Origin: Tropicimonas sp. IMCC6043
GTDB taxonomy: Bacteria > Pseudomonadota > Alphaproteobacteria > Rhodobacterales > Rhodobacteraceae
Direction of reading: 5' to 3'
DNA: 64,000 nt
NCBI RefSeq assembly: GCF_004146235.1
Contig: NZ_SELO01000007.1
Span: 62,001 to 126,000, forward strand
Positions within the stretch are counted from its first letter, which is position 1. Each line of letters begins with the position of its first letter. Under the pieces are notes generated by a model. The model was not told where the DNA came from, made no database searches, and saw nothing but the letters and a program-made list of their open reading frames with translations. Below, piece after piece: positions 1 through 8,672 of the stretch. The position numbers and the translations under genes are program-made.

Positions 1-480
1 CGCAATGTCTTCGAGCAATACGTCGCGACGAAGGGCCGGAAGGGGCTGGTTTCGGTGATCTCCGGCGAGGTGGCCTTCGAGGATGCCGTGATACGCGACG
101 ACCGGCTGGATTTCGACATTCTCGGCGGCGAATCCTCGCGGGTCAGCGCCGCGGATCTCTTTGCCTCGAAGCATTTCGCGGCGGTCATGAAGGACCTGCG
201 CGCGCATTACGACCATATCGTCATCGATTCGCCACCCGTGCTCGTGGTTCCCGACGCGCGCTCGATCGCCCGGCATGCCGATGCGCTCGTCTTCTGCGTG
301 AAATGGAACGCCACCACCGCGCGACAGGTCGAACAAGGCCTCGCCGCGTTTGAGACTGTCGACCTGAAGGTCACGGGCCTCGTGCTCACCCATGTAAGCC
401 AGAGAAAGATGCGCCAATACGGCTACGGGCGCTATTACGGCGGATATGGCTATAGCGCCAAATACTACGGCAAGCGCTGA
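1..480 (+). CDS. Polysaccharide-biosynthesis tyrosine autokinase (BY-kinase, CpsD/Wzc-like), C-terminal fragment
   Basis: The frame is open from base 1 and only the last 159 residues are present; the nucleotide-binding N-terminus is off the window. The visible part has the P-loop-kinase strand HIVIDSPP (Walker B-like) followed by a segment typical of the end of BY-kinase domains (DARSIARHADALVFCVKW). The protein ends in a tail with eight tyrosines among its last 22 residues, the autophosphorylation cluster these kinases use to control polymer length and export. The genes downstream (YjbH-like, YjbF-like, Wza-like) place it in an exopolysaccharide locus at the inner membrane. Family assignment is firm; whether a Wzz-type transmembrane domain is fused upstream cannot be seen. 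Confidence 0.85.
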   Translation, partial: RNVFEQYVATKGRKGLVSVISGEVAFEDAVIRDDRLDFDILGGESSRVSAADLFASKHFAAVMKDLRAHYDHIVIDSPPVLVVPDARSIARHADALVFCVKWNATTARQVEQGLAAFETVDLKVTGLVLTHVSQRKMRQYGYGRYYGGYGYSAKYYGKR

Positions 481-599
481 GCCGCGTGCGCGCCCGTTCC
501 GGGGCGTAAGCAAATTGCGGAACGGGGTCCCAGGCGGTATGTAGGGACGGATTTTGCCTTGGGGGGCCGCGAATCCGGCCTGGAAAGACGGGACGAAGA

Positions 600-2813
600 G
601 TGCTGGAGAGCGGTTCTGCCACCGCGACGGTCAGGGGTGGCCCGCGAAAGGCCCGGCGGTTCTATCGCCTGACGGCCGCCATGGTGGGCGCTCTGATCCT
701 TGCCGGGGCGCCGCCGCTTTCGGCCGAGGACCTCGCCGCGGAATGGGTCGCGCGGCCGCATCTGTCCTTCTACGGCATGCCGGGAATGATCGACATGCCA
801 AGTGGCGAGATGCTTCCGGACGGCGACGCGGCGCTGGCTCTCTCGATGCAGGACGGGCGCTGGCGCGCGACGCTCGGGTTCCAGTTCACGCCCTGGCTCT
901 ACCTCTCGCATCAGTATTCCTATTCCGAGGGGTTTTGGGGCGATTCCAGCGGCGGCGAGAGCGATCTTCATGACCGTGCGTTCGGTTTTGCACTCCGGCT
1001 CTTGCCCGAGACGCGTTGGCGACCGTCGGTCACCGTCGGCATCACTGATATCGCCGGCACCAGCGTTCTTGGCTCGGAATATGTCGTGGCGACTAAGGCG
1101 ATCGGCGAAAGGCTCAAGCTCACCGGCGGTATCGGCTGGGGCCGGATGGGCAGCTTTGGCGGCTTCGACAATCCGCTTTCCTTCCTGGGAGACAGCTACG
1201 AAACCCGGTCCGGTCTCGATGTCGAGCAGCGCAGGCAACCCGCCTCCGACCAGTGGTTCCGCGGCCCGGCCGCGCCGTTCGGCGGGCTGGAATGGAAGGT
1301 CAGCGAAAGCGTGTCGGCAATCCTCGAATATTCGTCCGATGCCTACGAGGAGGAAGTCGCGCGCACCGGCTTCGAGCGCGAGTCGCCCTTCAACTTCGGC
1401 CTCACCTACCGCCCGCGGCCCGGCATCGATATCGGCCTCTATTCGCTCTACGGCTCAAGCTTCGGCATCTCCGCAACCTTCACCGCGAACCCCACGGACC
1501 TGCCGTTCAAGGGCGCACGCGAGCCGGCACCGCCGCCGGTGGCACCGCGCGCCGGAAGCGCGGTCGACCTCTCGGCCTGGAACCTACCGGACCGGCAGAT
1601 CCCGGCCAGCGCGCCGGCGTCGATCCGAGATGCTGTCGCGCGCGGCCTGGAGGGGCAGGGGATGCGGTTCGACGGGCTCGAGATCCGCGGGAGCGTGGCC
1701 CGCGTCGCCTATACCAACACCCGCTTCGACGCCCAGACCCAGGCGCTCGGGCGCGCTGCCCGAGTAATGGCCGCGACGCTCCCGCCCGAGGTCGAGACCT
1801 TCGAACTGCAACCGCTGGTGTATGGCATGCCGACCTCCACGATCACCATTGCGCGTTCCGATCTCGAAGAGCTCGAATTCGCTCCGGACCGGATCTGGCA
1901 GTCTTATGTCCGCGCCGACATCGCCGATGCCGGCGACCTTGCCTTTGCCGAGTTCACCGCCGGCGCCTACCCGCAGCACGAATGGTCGGTCCGGCCCTTC
2001 ATCGCGCCGCCCTATTTCGTCTCCGACGCGCCGCTTCAGGTCAATGTCGGCCTCGATTTCGGCGCGAGCTACACGCCGGCCCCGGGTCTCGTCTTCTCCG
2101 GCGTCTACCGGCAGACGCTCGCCGGCAGCCAGGATGACTGGGACCATGACTCCGGGTCCGACCTGCCGCATGTCCGCTCCGACATCACGCGTTACGAGAA
2201 GGACGGCCGCTCCTATCTCAGCTACCTGACTGCGGAATACTTCTTCCGCCCCGGGCCGAACCTCTATGGCCGGGCGACCGTCGGATATCTCGAGCGGATG
2301 TATGGCGGCGTCTCGACCGAGCTCCTGTGGAAACCGACCGAGGGCCCGCTGGCCTTTGGCGCCGAGCTCAACTACGCCCGCCAGCGGGATTTCGACGGCG
2401 GCTTCGGCTTCCGCGACTACGACGTCGTCACCGGCCACGTTGGCGCCTATTACGATTTCGGCGAGGGCTATGCCGCCCAGGTCGATGTCGGCCGCTATCT
2501 CGCCGGCGACTATGGCGCCAGCCTCTATCTCAGCCGAGAGTTCGCCAATGGCGTTCGGTTCGGCGCCTTCGCCACGCGGACCGATGTCAGCTACGAGGAT
2601 TTCGGCGAGGGCTCCTACGACAAGGGGATCTTCTTCGAGATTCCCTTCGCCTGGGTCGCCGGCATCCCCTCCCGCGACGGCTATGCCGCGGCCTTCCGCC
2701 CGGTGCAGGGCGACGGCGGCGCGCGGCTCGACGTCCGCAACCGGCTCTACGAGATCGTCAAGGATTTCCAGGATCCCGAACTGCGACAGCGTTGGGCGGG
2801 GTATTGGCGATGA
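600..2813 (+). CDS. YjbH-like exopolysaccharide outer-membrane protein
   Basis: 737 residues from a GTG start at 600; an alternative ATG at 681 would begin right at the hydrophobic signal segment (MVGALILAGAPPLSAED), so the true start could be either. After the signal peptide comes a repetitive beta-rich sequence with aromatic, glycine-rich strands (SFYGMPGMIDMPSGEM near residue 58, many Y/F-x-Y pairs), as in YjbH, a large outer-membrane beta-barrel protein of the yjbEFGH/gfc type loci. Length is close to the roughly 700 residues of the E. coli protein. It overlaps the YjbF-like lipoprotein gene by four bases (ATGA), implying co-translation. Role in polysaccharide secretion or modification is known only by association. 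Confidence 0.85.
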   Translation: MLESGSATATVRGGPRKARRFYRLTAAMVGALILAGAPPLSAEDLAAEWVARPHLSFYGMPGMIDMPSGEMLPDGDAALALSMQDGRWRATLGFQFTPWLYLSHQYSYSEGFWGDSSGGESDLHDRAFGFALRLLPETRWRPSVTVGITDIAGTSVLGSEYVVATKAIGERLKLTGGIGWGRMGSFGGFDNPLSFLGDSYETRSGLDVEQRRQPASDQWFRGPAAPFGGLEWKVSESVSAILEYSSDAYEEEVARTGFERESPFNFGLTYRPRPGIDIGLYSLYGSSFGISATFTANPTDLPFKGAREPAPPPVAPRAGSAVDLSAWNLPDRQIPASAPASIRDAVARGLEGQGMRFDGLEIRGSVARVAYTNTRFDAQTQALGRAARVMAATLPPEVETFELQPLVYGMPTSTITIARSDLEELEFAPDRIWQSYVRADIADAGDLAFAEFTAGAYPQHEWSVRPFIAPPYFVSDAPLQVNVGLDFGASYTPAPGLVFSGVYRQTLAGSQDDWDHDSGSDLPHVRSDITRYEKDGRSYLSYLTAEYFFRPGPNLYGRATVGYLERMYGGVSTELLWKPTEGPLAFGAELNYARQRDFDGGFGFRDYDVVTGHVGAYYDFGEGYAAQVDVGRYLAGDYGASLYLSREFANGVRFGAFATRTDVSYEDFGEGSYDKGIFFEIPFAWVAGIPSRDGYAAAFRPVQGDGGARLDVRNRLYEIVKDFQDPELRQRWAGYWR

Positions 2814-3412
2814 GAGCGACCTTTCGCCTTCTGTGCCTCGCGCTGCTGCCGGCCCTCGCCGGCTGCGGCGATCTGGTTCCGATCGCCGGTCCCGAGCCCG
2901 CGGCGACCGGCGGGATCGCGGCCGTGGAGGAGCCTCGGATGATCGCGACGTTCGAGACAAGGGGCGCGCGCGAACCGCTCGCGCTGGTCTCACGTCGCGG
3001 GGCCTACGAGATCTGGCGAAACGCCGGCGGCACCACGATCACGCTGCGAGAGGGCGTCCTCAACGGCACGCAGGCGCTTTCTCCCGATCTCTTTTCGGTG
3101 GAGGCGGCAGTGCCGACGGACTGGCGGTCGCTCCGCCGGCCGGCGCTCTCCGAGCGCGTGCATCGCTATGTCGACGGAAACGAGGACGTCATCATCCGCG
3201 GCTACCGCTGCGAGATCTCCGCAGCCGCGCGCGACAAGATTCAAATGGGCGACCGGAGCCTTGCCACTGCGCGGACCGACGAGTCCTGCGGCAATGCCAC
3301 TCAATCCTTCACCAATTCCTATTGGCTGGACGGATCGGGCAGAATGGTGCAATCCCGGCAATGGATTGGTCCGAAGATCGGATATCTGCGCCTGAACCAC
3401 TTTCTGCCCTAG
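2810..3412 (+). CDS. YjbF-like group 4 capsule/exopolysaccharide lipoprotein
   Basis: Starts at the ATG overlapping the stop of the YjbH-like gene, giving 200 residues. The N-terminus is a lipoprotein signal with lipobox ALAGC (Cys at about residue 17). The C-terminal half carries the YjbF pattern of a conserved tryptophan and an ending of the type QWIGPKIGYLRLNHFLP. It is probably anchored to the periplasmic face of the outer membrane and acts with the YjbH-like barrel. The usual yjbE and yjbG partners are not next to it here. Family recognition is good, biochemical role unknown. Confidence 0.82.
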   Translation: MRATFRLLCLALLPALAGCGDLVPIAGPEPAATGGIAAVEEPRMIATFETRGAREPLALVSRRGAYEIWRNAGGTTITLREGVLNGTQALSPDLFSVEAAVPTDWRSLRRPALSERVHRYVDGNEDVIIRGYRCEISAAARDKIQMGDRSLATARTDESCGNATQSFTNSYWLDGSGRMVQSRQWIGPKIGYLRLNHFLP

Positions 3413-3439
3413 GGCAGCCGATCCGGGAGGGGTCCGTCG

Positions 3440-4816
3440 ATGAAAACACGCAACCTGCTTTCGCTCGCCCTGGGCCTGTTGCTGAGCCTTTCGGCATGCG
3501 ATGTGATCTACAACAGCCCGCAGGTGACCGAGGGCATTGCCAGCGGCGCAAAGGTCCGCGTGGTGCCGATCACCGCCGAGACGGTGATTGCCGCAAACCG
3601 CTCGCCCTACCGGCCGGACACGCTTCCGGCAGTGTTCTCGCAGAGCGCCGGCAGCGGCGGCGGATTGCGCAGCGCAGGCGCCTTGCCCGACCCGGCTGTC
3701 GACCGCCAGGAGCGGCCGGCCGCGCTGACCATGCGCGTGCCGCCCGAGCAACCCGTCCGGCCCTATCGCATCGGCATCGGCGACGTGCTGGTGCTGGCGA
3801 CGCCTGCCGGCGGCAGTTCCGTCGAGGAGTTGTCCGGCCTGCTGGCAGCCCAGAACCGGCGCCAGGAATACGTGGTTCAGGACGACGGCGCGATCTCGAT
3901 CCCCGATGTCGGCCGTATCATGCTTGCCGGCGAGACGGTGGACGAGGCCAACGAGATGGTCTTTCAGGCGCTGGTCGAGAACCAGATCGAGCCGGCCTTC
4001 AGTCTCGAGGTCTCGGGGTTCAACTCGCAGCGCGTCTCGATCGGCGGCGCCGTTCGCACCCCGGCCGTCCTGCCGGTGGACCTGCGCCCGATCTATCTCG
4101 ACGAGGCACTGTCGCAGGTCGGTGGTCCGACGGTTGCCGAGCAGGACTACCCCTACACGACGGTGCGTATCTACCGCGACGGGGAACTCTACCAGATCCC
4201 GCTCAGCGAACTCTATTCGAGGCGTAGCCTGCAACGCATCCGCCTGAACGACGGCGACAGCGTCTTTGTCGATACCGATTATGACCTCGAGCGCGCGCAG
4301 GCCTATTTCCGCGAGCAGATTCAGCTCACGGAGACCCGCCGCGCCGTGCGCCGCGACGCGGTCGCCGAGCTCGAGACGGAGATCGTACTGCGGCGGGCCG
4401 AGCTCGAGGAGCAGCGGGACAACTTCCTCGACCGGATCGACCTCGACGCGGTCGACCGCGACTATGTCTACCTGGCAGGCGAGGTCACCAAGCAACGGCG
4501 CTTCCCGCTGCCCTTCGATCAGCGCGCGACGCTGGCAGACGCGGTCTATGCCGAGGGCGGCATTCCGACTATCACCGGCAATATCCGCGAGATCTACGTG
4601 CTGCGCGGCGCGACCGATCCGCGGGACTTCGCCTCGATCACCGCCTGGAAGCTCGACGCCCTCAACGCGGCGTCCTTACTCCTTGCGGCGCGGTTCGAAC
4701 TGCGCCCCGATGACGTGATCTTTGTCTCCGAACAGCCGGTCACGCGCTGGAACCGGACGATCTCGCAGATCACGCCGGGCCTGCTGAACTCGACGATCAA
4801 CGCGCTGGCGCGGTAG
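3440..4816 (+). CDS. Polysaccharide export outer-membrane lipoprotein (Wza-like, Poly_export/SLBB)
   Basis: 458 residues with a lipoprotein signal (lipobox LSLSAC, Cys at about residue 20). A Poly_export domain begins near residue 110 (YRIGIGDVLVLATPAG) and is followed by the characteristic stretch YVVQDDGAISIPDVGRI and then by SLBB-type beta-grasp modules (around 195-280 and 340-420). Wza-like proteins form the periplasm-spanning and outer-membrane pore for polysaccharide. An inserted charged helical segment (about residues 285-340, rich in R and E) separates the SLBB modules and is probably coiled coil. It follows the YjbF-like gene by 27 bases with GGGAGG upstream of the ATG. This is the last visible gene of the exopolysaccharide locus. 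Confidence 0.9.
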   Translation: MKTRNLLSLALGLLLSLSACDVIYNSPQVTEGIASGAKVRVVPITAETVIAANRSPYRPDTLPAVFSQSAGSGGGLRSAGALPDPAVDRQERPAALTMRVPPEQPVRPYRIGIGDVLVLATPAGGSSVEELSGLLAAQNRRQEYVVQDDGAISIPDVGRIMLAGETVDEANEMVFQALVENQIEPAFSLEVSGFNSQRVSIGGAVRTPAVLPVDLRPIYLDEALSQVGGPTVAEQDYPYTTVRIYRDGELYQIPLSELYSRRSLQRIRLNDGDSVFVDTDYDLERAQAYFREQIQLTETRRAVRRDAVAELETEIVLRRAELEEQRDNFLDRIDLDAVDRDYVYLAGEVTKQRRFPLPFDQRATLADAVYAEGGIPTITGNIREIYVLRGATDPRDFASITAWKLDALNAASLLLAARFELRPDDVIFVSEQPVTRWNRTISQITPGLLNSTINALAR

Positions 4817-4947
4817 GGCACGACCGCCGGGACGCCGCACTGCCGGCTATGCTCGATGAACGGGCCACAACCTCCGTCAAAGGGCAGGTTGCGTTCGAAC
4901 CGCGGCCGGGTCAGGCGTCCCGATGCAACGTGCTTCGGCGGACCGAC

Positions 4948-5853
4948 TCAGTTCGCGCCGAGATGGCGCAGGCCGCGTGTCGTGGCGAGCTCCACTTGCT
5001 TCTGACGCTCGCGGAACCGCGCACGGTCGTCCTCCGAGAATTCTCCGATACAGTGCGGGCAGGACACGCCCTCCTCGTATTCGGCCGCAGCCCTGTCATC
5101 CGGTGAAACCGGCCGACGGCAGGCGTGGCACAGCGTGTGGCTGCCCTGTTCAAGGCCGTGTGTGAGCGCCACGCGCTGGTCGAAAACAAAGCATTCGCCA
5201 CGCCAGAGCGACTCCGCCTCCGGCATCTCTTCGAGGTATTTCAGGATTCCGCCCTTGAGATGGAAGACCTCGGCCTCTCCAAGCCCCAGCAGGTAGTTCG
5301 TGGATTTCTCGCAGCGGATGCCGCCAGTGCAGAACATAGCGACGCGCTTGTTGTGGAACCGGTCGCGATTGGCCTCCCACCAGGCCGGGAAGTCGCGGAA
5401 ACTGCCGATGCCGGGATCGACTGCGCCCTCGAAAGTGCCGATGGCGACCTCGTAATCGTTGCGCGTGTCGATGACCGCTACATCCGGCGCGGAGATTAGC
5501 GCGTTCCACTCGGCCGGTTCGACATAGCGCCCCACGGCGGCGGTCGGGTCCACCTCGGGCCGGCCCATCGTGACGATCTCGCGCTTGAGCCGCACCTTCA
5601 TCCGCCCGAAGGGCATTTTCTCGGCCGTGCTCTCCTTCCATTGCAACCCGGCGCATCCCGGAAGCGCCCGGAGATGGCCGATGACCCGGGCGATCCCCGC
5701 CACCGGTCCTGCAATCGTGCCGTTGATCCCCTCGCGCGCGAGGAGCAGCGAGCCTTTCACGCCCTCGGCGTCGCAGAGCGCGCGCAATGGTGGGCGCAAG
5801 GCGTCGGGGTCCTCGAAGCGGGTGAAATGATAGAGCGCGGCGACGGTCAGCAT
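4948..5853 (-). CDS. trhO: tRNA uridine(34) hydroxylase, rhodanese family (TrhO/YceA)
   Basis: 301 residues from the ATG at 5853, preferred over an upstream in-frame start at 5901 because GGAAA sits seven bases upstream and similarity begins at [10 protein letters not shown]. An N-terminal acylphosphatase-like domain is followed by a rhodanese domain with the catalytic cysteine loop [10 protein letters not shown] and the family hallmark [17 protein letters not shown]. The C-terminal part has a CHACRRP and CPHC cysteine pair. TrhO hydroxylates U34 of certain tRNAs on the way to cmo5U/mcmo5U. It stands alone, convergent with the polysaccharide export gene. Assignment to the family is secure. 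Confidence 0.92.
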   Translation of the reverse strand: MLTVAALYHFTRFEDPDALRPPLRALCDAEGVKGSLLLAREGINGTIAGPVAGIARVIGHLRALPGCAGLQWKESTAEKMPFGRMKVRLKREIVTMGRPEVDPTAAVGRYVEPAEWNALISAPDVAVIDTRNDYEVAIGTFEGAVDPGIGSFRDFPAWWEANRDRFHNKRVAMFCTGGIRCEKSTNYLLGLGEAEVFHLKGGILKYLEEMPEAESLWRGECFVFDQRVALTHGLEQGSHTLCHACRRPVSPDDRAAAEYEEGVSCPHCIGEFSEDDRARFRERQKQVELATTRGLRHLGAN

Positions 5854-6158
5854 GACGCGTTTCCTACGCCGCCCGGACGGGGCAGGGCAAGCGTTCGACA
5901 ATCCTCAATCGTCATGGTCAGGGCCGCTTGGTCTTTCCCGCATGGTGGATCAGCTTCACCGGGGCGCGCGTCAACTGCTCCGGCCCTGCCTCACCGGAGC
6001 ATGCAAGGTGCAGGAACCGGACCTTCCCGCGTTCCTGCCCTTCGCGATACCGCGGGAAACCCGTCGGCATGTACCGCGAAATCACGAGCACGTCCTGTCG
6101 GCGCGTGACCTGTGGTATCTTCAACGTCGTGGAACGCCCGAACAGAAGGAACTCCAAC
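5854..6158. other. Intergenic region between divergent trhO and methyltransferase genes
   Basis: About 305 bases holding the outward promoters of both flanking genes. No RNA gene or repeat is apparent. One minus-strand frame (5918-6160, 80 codons, ending ...VKLIHHAGKTKRP) has GC-rich third positions and protein-like composition, but its start codon overlaps the start of the methyltransferase gene. I list it under findings rather than as a gene. Confidence 0.5.
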
Positions 6159-6944
6159 ATGGATTTCGCAGAGACCTACGATTCCGTCCTCGTTCCGGTA
6201 ATCTTCCAACCCTGGGCCAGGGAACTCATCCGCAGAGTGCCGCCGCGGGACGGGATGCGGTTTCTCGACCTCGCCTGCGGGACGGGTGCTGCCACGCGGG
6301 AGGTCCTGGCGACCGGCGTCTCTCCCACAGCCATGACGGGTGTCGACATGGCCGCCGGCATGCTCGACGTGGCGCGCGCGAAGACCCGCGCCGCGAGTGT
6401 CGAGGTGAATTGGATCGAGGCGGATGCCGCGAAACTTCCGTTTCCGGATGATCAGTTCGACACGGCCTATTGTCAGCAGGCGCTGCAATTCTTTCCGGAT
6501 CGCGCGCAGGCTTTGAAAGAGTTGCGGCGCGTACTCGTCGGTGGCGCATCCGTGGCGTTCTGTGTCACGACCGGGTTGGAAGAGAACCCCTTGCTCCGGT
6601 CCCAGGCCGATGCGCTGGAACGGCACGTGGACGAGGCGGCCGGGGCCGCGGTGCGGGCCATCTGTAGCCTGTCCGACACGGAGGAGATCCGCGCGCTGTT
6701 CGAAGACGCCGGCTTCGAAGATGTCGAGGTCGACAGGGTATCTCTAACGCTCAGCCATCCCGATGGCCGGGTATACGCGGCCGGCGCAATGGGCGGAATG
6801 CATACCGGAGACAAGATTGCCGGGATGCCGCGGGAAGCGGTGGACGCCTGTTTCGACGATTTTCTCGCGGGGCTGGGCGAATGCTTCGACGGCGTGGGGA
6901 TCGAATTTCCGCATGTCGCGAACGTGGTGGTCGCGCGCGCCTGA
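6159..6944 (+). CDS. Class I SAM-dependent methyltransferase (Methyltransf_11/UbiE-like)
   Basis: 261 residues from the ATG at 6159, chosen because AGAAGGA lies nine bases upstream and the methyltransferase fold begins directly after it; the same frame is open further upstream but that part has no family character. Motif I is FLDLACGTGAATREVL (about residues 30-45), followed by an acidic GVDMA loop at the end of strand 2 and the motif FDTAYCQQALQFFPDR typical of small-molecule methyltransferases. The substrate cannot be deduced. It stands alone, divergent from trhO. Confidence 0.85.
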   Translation: MDFAETYDSVLVPVIFQPWARELIRRVPPRDGMRFLDLACGTGAATREVLATGVSPTAMTGVDMAAGMLDVARAKTRAASVEVNWIEADAAKLPFPDDQFDTAYCQQALQFFPDRAQALKELRRVLVGGASVAFCVTTGLEENPLLRSQADALERHVDEAAGAAVRAICSLSDTEEIRALFEDAGFEDVEVDRVSLTLSHPDGRVYAAGAMGGMHTGDKIAGMPREAVDACFDDFLAGLGECFDGVGIEFPHVANVVVARA

Positions 6945-7111
6945 CCGCTGGAATCGAAGGCCACGGGCCTGGATCAGCACCGTGACGGCAGTGCATGATG
7001 ACGCTCAGGCACTCCTGGCTGGACGTTCATGACGGCAAGATCGAACCGATCTTCCGCGATCATGTTTCTCCGATGGTCAAGAGCCAGCAGGGCCTCCTCT
7101 GGGTTCACGCC

Positions 7112-7642
7112 CTAGCGGCCGAAATATTGCAGCGGAAACCACTGGAAGGTGTGCGCCAGCCCGTTTCTCGTCTTGCTGTCGCCGCTCAGGATCCATTCGG
7201 TGGAGGATTTCCGAATTTCCATGGCCTCGTTCGGGTTGTACTCGTACCAGGGGTCGTAGTATTCCACCCAGTCATCCGAAACGCCGACGATGACATAGAC
7301 GTGGTTGGTGTTCTCAAACCACCGTCCGGTCGCCCAGACCGGGCTGTGGCGGACGAGTTCCCGGAGGTTGTGGACGGTCACCGGCTGTCCGTAGCCCCGG
7401 ACCTTCAGGCCGAGCGCCATGCCCGCCTTCTTGTTGTCCTTGAGCTTGAGGCCGGTACTCCGGGCATCCTGCATGTCGATCCCGGCACCGTCGAGCGTGT
7501 TCCAGACATGCTCTCGGATCTTCTTCTCCTCCATGCCGCGCCATCGGAACAGCATCGTGTAGCCGGCGAACCAGCACATGCTGTCGATGGATTGCGGCTC
7601 GCCGCGCAATTTCGGGTTCGGGCATCGGGAATAGTCGCTCAT
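7112..7642 (-). CDS. Papain-like cysteine protease, AvrRpt2/peptidase C70-like
   Basis: 176 residues with no signal peptide. A catalytic triad of papain type is visible: Cys23 in SMCWFAGYTM, His114 in NTNHVYVIVGV and Asp130 in YYDPW, with the spacing of the C70 family (founder: the Pseudomonas effector AvrRpt2). Bacterial chromosomes carry many non-effector members of unknown role. No secretion system gene is nearby; the neighbours are a methyltransferase and the nicotinamidase gene. The fold call is good; the function (protease, peptide processing or amidase) is unknown. Confidence 0.75.
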   Translation of the reverse strand: MSDYSRCPNPKLRGEPQSIDSMCWFAGYTMLFRWRGMEEKKIREHVWNTLDGAGIDMQDARSTGLKLKDNKKAGMALGLKVRGYGQPVTVHNLRELVRHSPVWATGRWFENTNHVYVIVGVSDDWVEYYDPWYEYNPNEAMEIRKSSTEWILSGDSKTRNGLAHTFQWFPLQYFGR

Positions 7643-7859
7643 TGCAGGTCTCCCCAGCTTCGCACCACGTTCGCCCGGGGTGCGATGACGTTAGGGAATT
7701 CTACCGCAGATGCCGCCGGTTTTCATGGAAATGTTGATTCGATTTCCTGCGTCCAGTGTCCGGGGGCGCGCTCCAGGGACTTTCGGCCGATCCCGCGCCT
7801 TCGATGGCTCCATTGACCCCGCCCGCCGGCTTGCCTAGCCATAACGCAGGAGGTGGCCC

Positions 7860-8462
7860 ATGTCCAAAGCCCTGATCGTCATCGACGTCCAGAACGATTT
7901 CTGCCCCGGCGGGGCGCTCGCCGTGCCCGGCGGCGACGAGGTCGTGCCCGTCATCAACACCCTGCTGCCCGATTACACGGTGCGTGTCTTCACTCAGGAC
8001 TGGCATCCCGCTGGCCATTCCTCCTTCGCCTCCGAACACCCCGGAAAAGCGCCCTTCGGGATGGTCGAGATGCCCTACGGGCCGCAGGTCCTCTGGCCCG
8101 ACCACTGCGTGCAAGGCAGCCCCGGCGCGAATTTCCACACTGGCCTCGAGACCGACCCCGCAGACCTCATTCTCCGCAAGGGGTTCCGCCGCGCCATCGA
8201 CAGCTACTCGGCCTTCTTCGAGAACGACCGGACGACGCCAACCGGGCTCGAGGGCTACCTGCGCACGCGCGGCGTCACGGCACTCACCATGGTCGGACTC
8301 GCCACCGACTTCTGCGTCCATTTCTCTGCCGTCGACGCCGGGCGGCTGGGGTTCGAGGTGACTGTCGACCTCGCCGCCTGCCGGGCGATCGACCTCGATG
8401 GCTCGCTCGCCGCGGCGCTGGACGCGATGCGCGAAGCCGGTGTCACCCTGACCGGCGTCTGA
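7860..8462 (+). CDS. pncA: Nicotinamidase/pyrazinamidase
   Basis: 200 residues, isochorismatase-like fold. The catalytic triad is visible as Asp9 (VIDVQNDF), Lys107 (ILRKGF) and Cys152 (GLATDFCVHFSA), with the metal-site cluster TQDWHP at 45-50. It deamidates nicotinamide to nicotinate in NAD salvage, in the cytoplasm. A good Shine-Dalgarno (CAGGAGG) precedes the ATG. The next gene, pncB, uses its product, so the two form a functional pair, although a 210-base gap suggests separate promoters. Confidence 0.95.
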   Translation: MSKALIVIDVQNDFCPGGALAVPGGDEVVPVINTLLPDYTVRVFTQDWHPAGHSSFASEHPGKAPFGMVEMPYGPQVLWPDHCVQGSPGANFHTGLETDPADLILRKGFRRAIDSYSAFFENDRTTPTGLEGYLRTRGVTALTMVGLATDFCVHFSAVDAGRLGFEVTVDLAACRAIDLDGSLAAALDAMREAGVTLTGV

Positions 8463-8672
8463 TCGAGGGGCAGGGGGCTCGTCGAGATTCCGTAGGGCCA
8501 AAAGCGACCCTGCCCGTTGAGATCGAACCAGCCACGAAATGATCCGACCGGCACCGCACACATGTGGTTCGAAGCCCCGACGACGGATCTGCACACCGGA
8601 TGAGCGCCTGCCCTTTTCTTCCGGAACCAGCCCCGCTAGCCTGCGCGCCGCTGCAGAAGGAAGGGTCGGCAG

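Noticed and set aside
1584-2993. Minus-strand open frame of 469 codons
   Set aside because: Antisense to the YjbH-like gene, which has a signal peptide, a barrel pattern and an ATGA-coupled neighbour.
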